A stretch of DNA of 64,000 bases, taken from positions 4,092,001 to 4,156,000 of the forward strand of contig OY751485.1 of assembly GCA_963565915.1 (NCBI GenBank), written 5' to 3'. Below the pieces are notes generated by a model. It was not told the origin of the DNA, made no database searches, and saw only the letters and a list, made by a program, of their open reading frames with translations. A program made the translations under genes and the position numbers. Below are positions 58,064 to 64,000 of the stretch, in pieces. The stretch is from Entoloma clypeatum. Taxonomy: Eukaryota; Basidiomycota; Agaricomycetes; Agaricales; Entolomataceae. The stretch's first letter is position 1. Each line of letters opens with the position of its first letter.

Positions 58064-59228
58064 ACAAAAACGATGACAACAGCGGGTTTCGAACATGAAA
58101 AAAAAAAGGGGGACAAGACATAGACGCGCGGTCACGCTTTTAATTCTTTCTTAATCCTAATTTTCTCGCTGCTGCCTAGCTTTCATCGTCTTGATACCCC
58201 GTCACGCGTCGCCCGCACTTCCCTACCACCACTTCCAGGTCCTAACCTCACGCTCCTTGCTTGCATCCTCATTTTTTTGGTTGTTTTCGATCATCATCGC
58301 TTTTCCTTGGTACCTAACACTCTGTCACGACCCCTTTTAATATACCCTGCAATATCAGTCGCCCATGCAGATTTTATATGCCAGCACCTAGGTTTTCACC
58401 CTCTCCTGGCCAGTATTTCGATTTCACCTACAGTTCCAGTTCAAGCAACACTCAGAGCCGCCCTTCTTGTGCCGTACTGGCTCCAAAATTTGAAAAACCA
58501 GAATTCTATCAAAGGTCTGTTCACTTTTCCCGTTTGGAGACGTCATATATCAAGTTTGTTGCCCTTAGGGTAGCCACTGTGTCTTGTTTTCTCATTCGAT
58601 CGATATTACCCGTTCTCATCCTCGCCATTCACCCCACCGCCCTCCAAGGCCATGATCCCCCTCGTATATTTCCACGTTGCTTACGAGGACTTGTTTCGCA
58701 CTTTCTCGCATCTTGCTTTCTTACTAGTCTATATAGTACCTACGTTACTGCCTTTGACGACAACGACGCTTTCTTATGAATAATCGAATACCGTTTCCTC
58801 CAACTGACCTCACTGACCCTTCATGTTCATTCCACATCATAGGGTGATGCTTTAGAGTTCGAAGTCCTCAACTAGTCACTGCCTTGCAATACTATGGTCC
58901 AGCTCGCTTGTCCATCACACTTGAACAGAGCCACGCAGCTGTCCAATCCTGGTGCCTATATTTTCTGGCCTGTATCAATGTCCTTACTTGGTTCAGAGCT
59001 GCTCTTGGTCACGCGTCTTATCCTGAGAGATGTACATCCCATTCAGAAAGTTCCAATACTTTGTTTACAAGAATCTTGTTCAAAAACAACAGTTTGTCAT
59101 GACATCTGCACCTTCCCCTCCTCTTTCTTTAGTACAGGTTAGAAATTGAAGCCTCCTCCTCAAGATACCACCCAGCATTGCCACCTGCTTGGACAACATC
59201 TGCTGTAAGCACCACCACATCCTGCCAA
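58064..59228. other. region without a recognised gene, second copy
   Basis: Identical to 49664-50828; nothing recognised. Confidence 0.45.
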
Positions 59229-62200
59229 TCAGTATCTCACACTTTCCATATTCTCCACCCGACTCTCAACCCCCATCATCGAACCCGCTGGCTCCTCGTC
59301 CTCCCAAGGGCTAAAGTTAGTCTTGCGGATCCTCGGAAGAGACTGCAACCAAGAAGGCAACCCCTTGGCCATCTCCCTCACTGAATGCTGCGGAACATGC
59401 GGAACTGCCCCAGCAGTCGCAGCATGGACAGGCACCGGCGACGATGGTATGCTCCCAACATCGCTCAAACTCGGCAGCAGCTCAAAGCTCGCATTCGACG
59501 AAGACCCACCCAAAGCGCGTTGGAGTGCCTCCCGCTCTGCAGGTGAGGGTGCAAACGCACGCAACAAGGAGGTGCTGTTTGTCGCAGACGTCGAGGGAGG
59601 GATTGCGATCGAGCCGATGCCGTTCGGGTTCAGAGCATCATATGTTGTCTGGGCTGCCGATTGTGATTTACGGGAGAGGCTAAACACCTTGGCTTCGGGA
59701 TTCAGGCCCTTTCTCGGCTTATCCTTAGAAATGGTCGGAAACCAGCGTCTTGCTCCCGCCGGTTCGGCTACAACGGTGGACGTGGCCTGTTCGAATTCGA
59801 CGGGGACGAGGAAATTAGAACCGGAGTTGGAACTGCTAAGGTGCACCCAAGGGGCTCGTTGCGGATCCATAGAAGCATCAGATGCCAGCTGATGACGAGT
59901 CTCTTGATCAAGTCCGTAATCACCCATGAACTGGACTTCGAAGGGGACATGATCGTAATCATGAGGACTGTGTAAAGACACTGGGGATGAGCTCAAAGGG
60001 CCCATTCCAGCAGATTGTCTACCGAGAACTCTGATGGTACTCGGTGGTGCGTAAGATGCCATTTTAGCGCGCCAATCCCTAGCCATATATACATCACTCT
60101 CCGACTGGAAGGACCGTGGGAGGCCTTCAACAACATCAACGAGGTCCGACGGTACAAGAGATTGACTGGGAGGCGAAACCACTTCTGCCATTCCTGGTAC
60201 ATCATGATCTGCATCACTGAATGGCGAAAAACTATTTGAGGTTTGCTGGTAAGGTGTCGAAGCCAGGGAAAGAGCAGTGCCGTCAAAAAGCGAATAACCG
60301 TTGGCACGCAACACAGCCTGCGCTGTGTTGGTCGGGGAGTATGGTACGTTTTTTGACGTATTGGTGCGAGACAAATCTTGATTACCTTGGGACAGCGATG
60401 AGCGACGACTGGGGTTAACTATTCCGAAACTCGCTTGGGACTGATAATCCTGCGGGGCTTCGGAAACAGGGGATCCGGTGACAGCATCGCAAGCATCGCA
60501 GACGGCGGATTGCCAAGGTGCATGAGGAGATTTATGAAGACTGATGAACTGATTTGTGTGTAAGATCTGTTCCAGCTCCAGGTTCCCCTTCCGAGATTCC
60601 AATCTCTGTTTCTCCGCAGATAACCTTTCCTCCAGTTCCCGAGCGCGCTGGTTAAGAGTGGCAACAACGTCTTCTGCAACCTTAATTTCCTGCTTTTTCT
60701 CCTCCAAGGCCTGTAAAAGTTCTTTTTCGGCTTCCAAAACGGTTTCCTGGGACTGACACATCAGGATCTCGTCATCTGCCAGGCGTTGCTTCAAAAGGGA
60801 TATTTCCTTGTCCAGGTAGCCGATCCGCTGACTTGACGCGTCACGCGCATTCTGCGAGATCTTCAATTTCTTGTCGACATCCTTCCTCGTGGTTTCAGCA
60901 GCACGCTTGCAGTCATCAAGTGTTTTTGTGCGCGACTTGGTTTCGGCTTTAGAGGCATCTTCCTGACGCTTTCGGTCTCGCAAATATTCGACTTCGTCCT
61001 GAAGTATCGCGCGAGATTGCGATGAAGATGATTGACATTCACAGAGCTGATTGCGAAGCTCGAGGACCGTGGCTTTAGAATGACTTATCTGGCGAAGGAC
61101 TTCTGCAATGCGAGGGGATTGGTCGAAAAGCGTTGATGGTGACCTTGAGATCAGGGACGATCCTGAAGCGACCTGATCCACTGCATGACAAGGATGGTTC
61201 TGCAGAGGAGGTTGTGGCGGATTGAGATTCAGAGGATCAAAAGACGTCGATGATGGGAGCCTCGTAGTATGAAGGGGTAAAGATGCCGATTTAGGGAGGG
61301 GAGGTGGTGTGGAACTCCTAGGGGGCGGTAGGGCTGGTCGTTGCGAAGATTTCTCTCGATTCCTTAGTTTCGGAGGTGATCCACGAGACAAAAGATGAGG
61401 CGGAAGATTTTTTGTCGAAAACGGGAGTCCTAGCAAAATGTCAACTTGAAGCTACACCTGAGGTAAAGCCTGCAACAAACCATTGTAATCGCTGAGCATA
61501 TCTATATTCTTCATGTTCAAGATTCCAGAACTCCAACTTTCCTCATCCTTGGATCTTGCAATAACATCGTGATACCAAGCTTCAATGATGCCCCCGCGCC
61601 ACCAGTGTCCAAATGCGCCGATATACCAAGAATCGCATATCATCGGAGTGTCTCGATCATCCGTCTGAGCATGTTTCGGAATAGGGACTATCGCTGCGAT
61701 GGTAAAGAGGCCGAAGCTGTGAAAAACATGCTTGGGAGTTCTGAGAGAGACCGACGCCCGATTAGCGAAATGAAAAGCAGATGAATTATCGAAGGAACGG
61801 GTGTGTTCCGAGATGGAAGTGCTGTGCCGCGGTGGATAACGGGAACCTGAATTGTTTCCTTTGTGATCATCGTCAACAGCATCGTCGAGACGACTAAGAT
61901 GCTGGCGAAAGGACTGTTCTGTGAGATAAGCACGGAAGGAATTCTCGGTCGGATTCGTGAGATATGCTATGGAAGACGTTCAGCTAAGCGGAAAAAAAGT
62001 GGCAATGCCATAGAGAAAAGCAGAGAAAAATACAGGAGGCCTGGATTCGAGCATGAACGAAACAAGGCTTACCCAGGACAAAAACGATGATGAAAAACAC
62101 GACAAGATAGAACATGGATTTAAGATCTGTTTTGCCCAAGACCGTGCCCACCAACTCTGTGAACGGACTGCGAAGCGACACGAGGCCCATGCTTCCGAAA

Positions 62201-62561
62201 GAGAGGGTCACAAACAGAACGAAAAAATCCCTCCAGGATTGTTTTGCGAGCTGAGAGGTAGGATCCCAGGCAGAGAGCGGAATGGCAAGCTGGAAGTCCG
62301 CCGACAGGGTTGGAAGGGGAGAGTGAGCAAGACGAAGCAGATAGCTGGTGAAAGATGCCCAACGATGAGCAGAAAATCGAGCGCAACGGAGGGCTCGACA
62401 GGAGAAGAAAGGCAGACGGGGAAGGATGTCGCCGCAACAGATTTGGTTTTGGCGACCAACCGGTACAGGACAAACTGTTCGCCCAAAGTTCTCACGGCCA
62501 GAATATCAATCAATCCATCGCAAAATCGATGCCATCGCTTCTCCGTCTGCCTTAATTTCAT
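59229..62561 (-). CDS. membrane protein with coiled-coil and disordered C-terminal region, function unknown
   Basis: The N-terminal exons hold hydrophobic segments (DFFVLFVTLSFGSMGLVSL, then SMFYLVVFFIIVFVLG). A well-formed soluble part follows (YLTNPTENSFRAYLTEQSFR with HLSRLDDAV), then HFANRASVSLRTPKHVFHSF, another hydrophobic stretch (GLFTIAAIVPI) and WYIGAFGHWWRGGIIEAWYH. A 53-nt intron (GTTTGT to TTGCTAG) joins SDYN to GLPFSTKNLPP in phase, so this is one gene with the 735-codon frame downstream. That frame has no ATG of its own at its 5' end. The downstream part is Ser/Pro-rich, then coiled coil (LKQRLADDEILMCQSQETV, ARELEERLSAEKQRLE), then disordered, ending ENMESVRY (TAA at 59229). 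The exon structure between 62200 and 62577 is not resolved, so the start is uncertain. Confidence 0.58.
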
Positions 62562-62785
62562 AGAATTCCGTGATCATCAGAGCCACATGAGGCAAGGATT
62601 TGCCAATGTTGCGATGCAATGAAGACCGTTTGGCTATGCACGTTGCCGACTTCTTTCACGGTGACGCCACCCTAAGCCTCAATGCCCATGCCGGATCTTC
62701 CCGCGATGCATCACGATGCGCGTGACATCTGTGACATGGCGCGTCCGCGTTCCGACACTCTCGGCAATTAAGTACAGCACGCGCC
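62562..62785. promoter_or_regulatory. divergent upstream region
   Basis: About 220 bp between the minus-strand membrane protein gene and the plus-strand OB-fold gene. It contains repeated CATCACGATGCGCGTGACATC-like text (62708-62732) with TGACATSTG-type half sites. No gene. Confidence 0.35.
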
Positions 62786-64000
62786 ATGTCTCAATCCATA
62801 AGCTCATGGATTGCTGCCTATCTCGTTGGCGTTGCAGAGCAATATGGCGCCGACATGATGTCCATACCCAGGTTCAACAAGAAGAAGAAGGGACAACTCG
62901 TCGAGGTGAGCAGCAACGCTCATGATCCTGCCAGGATTGTTTAGAACCGCCCCAATTTCAGTTCCTCACATACGGAGAGGACGATGTCATATGGGGAAGA
63001 ATATCGGACAAAGAATATTTGGTACCCATCCGATTCAGCAGAGATGCTGTACAAGAATACAATAAGTTCGTCATCGCGTTCAATCCATCCCGACGACATC
63101 ACAAATTCTCTCCAGGCTGAACACCACACGCATAACCCAATACAAGACAGCCATTATCTCCATCAAAGACTTCAAGCCCTTCTTCGCTCGTATTCCCCTT
63201 GGAAAGAAGATGATGACTAACGAATCCTTCCTCGCGGTTGAGTGTCATTCATTCTCGGTAATTGGGAGCTACGGTGAGGCTATGTTCGGAAATCCCAAGC
63301 CTATAGAGAAGAACCACGATTTGCGGGAGTGGTCGGATGGGCTGAGAAATCACGGAGGTGCTGGGTACGTTTCCATGAGTACTTATTGATTCGTTATCGA
63401 GAATCATCCAGGAACTGTCTGAAGAACCGGAAGAAAGCTACGGAAGAATACGCAAAAGCAGCCGAACTCCCAGACCCAATTCCACCTCGTCAACAAATGA
63501 CTACGGTTCCTTTGGACCAATTGACAAAGAAAACGGTCACCGCTGTCGAGAGTGATTCCCGTTCGACAAAACTTCGGGACCGCCCATGGGCGGTACGTCT
63601 CTTCTCTTGCCCTATGGACGCTAATTTACTTGACCTTTTCCAGATTACAAAAAACCTCTTGCTTCGCAAACCACCTCCCGAAATCGCGCGTCTTCACGCA
63701 GCATTGAAAGGTACGCAACGTCTGTAGTTCTCCTACGCATATACAAACATTGGTTTTTACAAAGTGGACGGGGACCCGGAAACCGAAACAAGTAAAGCAG
63801 AGCAGGTCCAAGCAGAACCCTATATATTACCCCACAAGCGTCGTCGCATATCCAAAGGTCAGTTTACAGCTTCTTCAAGTCGAATAAACACTCATCTCAG
63901 GATTTTTTCGAAGCTCCCGAGTCACCGCCCAGAATCTCCGATAGTCTGCCACGTTCAAGAAGCGCCACACCTATCTCAGAGCGGGAGTGGCCACCTTCCC
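62786..64000 (+). CDS. OB-fold protein resembling shelterin TPP1/Tpz1, 3' end beyond the window
   Basis: Starts MSQSISSWIAAYLVGVAEQY. Introns separate GQLVE from FLTYGEDDVIWGRISDKEYL and EYNK from LNTTRITQYKTAIISIKDF. The exon goes on with FLAVECHSFSVIGSYGEAMF, GNPKPIEKNHDLREW and SDGLRNHGGAG. The series W-I-x(3)-L at the N-terminus, a beta-rich body with ISDKEYLVPIRFSRDAV, then L-x-V-x-x-x-S-F-S and a closing helix follows the TPP1/Est3 OB-domain pattern (compare the TPP1 VSDGTHSVRCLVTREAL and LQVDRFSLL strands). After it comes a hydrophilic, Ser/Pro-rich region with a basic cluster (PHKRRRISK), still open at the window end. If right, it would bridge the telomere-end protein Pot1 to other shelterin parts. 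The call rests on pattern only. Confidence 0.42.

Larger units (their letters stand above)
52615..60813 (+). repeat. right copy of the 8.2-kb near-identical block
   Basis: Starts at the first base after the gap (equal to 44216). Its last matching base equals the last base before the gap. The first 120 bases carry several indels against the left copy (for example GGCTCAAC for GGCCTCAAC, AAACCAATT for AAACAATT, GAAGGGTAG for GAGGTAG). The next roughly 8 kb appear identical. Such error clustering is typical of a contig end. Confidence 0.93.

Noticed and set aside
44216..60813. Real segmental tandem duplication of the HMMR-like, phosphatase and coiled-coil genes
   Set aside because: Repeat edges coincide with the edges of a 200-N gap and mismatches cluster at contig ends; an unmerged contig overlap explains all of it.

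Overview
This window looks like nuclear chromosomal DNA of a filamentous basidiomycete, probably an agaricomycete. Genes are dense (a start roughly every 2 kb) and lie on both strands. Nearly all are broken by many short introns of about 41-60 nt, and intergenic gaps are often under 200 bp. The proteins fit a fungus: an ornithine decarboxylase antizyme, a fungal-order Bta1 betaine-lipid synthase, a LIM-C1-RhoGAP protein, a quelling-type RNA-dependent RNA polymerase and a B-class cytochrome P450. I saw no transposase, reverse transcriptase, CRISPR array or viral gene. All exon joins below were inferred by eye from splice motifs and reading frames.

Layout. 0.3-2.8 kb: Cys-rich single-pass membrane protein (-). 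2.9-3.8: DUF1771-Smr protein (+). 3.9-5.1: ODC antizyme (-), which needs a +1 ribosomal frameshift. 5.4-6.3: ribosomal protein uS5/Rps2 (+). 6.5-7.9: disordered protein (+). 8.1-10.2: cytochrome P450 (-). 10.3-11.8: single-pass membrane protein (-). 11.9-14.3: ELL elongation factor (-). 14.5-17.5: Bta1 (+). 17.5-18.6: Kti12 (-). 19.1-23.9: LIM-RhoGAP (+). 24.5-28.7: RdRP (-). 29.5-30.8: BTB protein (-). 30.9-31.0: intron-containing tRNA-Gln(CUG) (+). 31.1-32.2: Pol I subunit Rpa43 (-). 32.3-33.0: Pam16 (+). 33.1-34.5: cysteine synthase (-). 34.9-35.7: Arf1 (-). 36.0-38.4: LRR protein (-). 38.5-39.9: Rad23 (+). 39.9-41.2: decayed lysophospholipase (+). 41.3-45.0: multi-pass membrane protein (-).

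From 44.2 kb the sequence is given twice. Bases 44216-52414 and 52615-60813 are nearly identical, and a run of exactly 200 N (52415-52614) lies between them. The repeat edges fall exactly on the gap edges, and the few differences cluster near the contig ends. This is best read as two overlapping contigs that were never merged, not a real duplication. The unique content of the block is an HMMR-like coiled-coil protein (-), an NIF/SCP-type phosphatase (+) and a membrane-plus-coiled-coil protein (-) that is complete only in the right copy and its flank (59.2-62.6 kb). After it comes an OB-fold protein resembling the shelterin subunit TPP1/Tpz1 (+), cut off by the window end.

Most genes are unrelated housekeeping functions: translation, transcription, protein import, ubiquitin shuttling, membrane traffic, sulfur and polyamine metabolism. 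I see no biosynthetic or defence cluster. The most interesting features are the antizyme recoding site (TTT-TGA instead of the common TCC-TGA), a tandem exon duplication at 41.4 kb, three GC-AG introns, the TPP1-like and HMMR-like genes, and the false tandem duplication.
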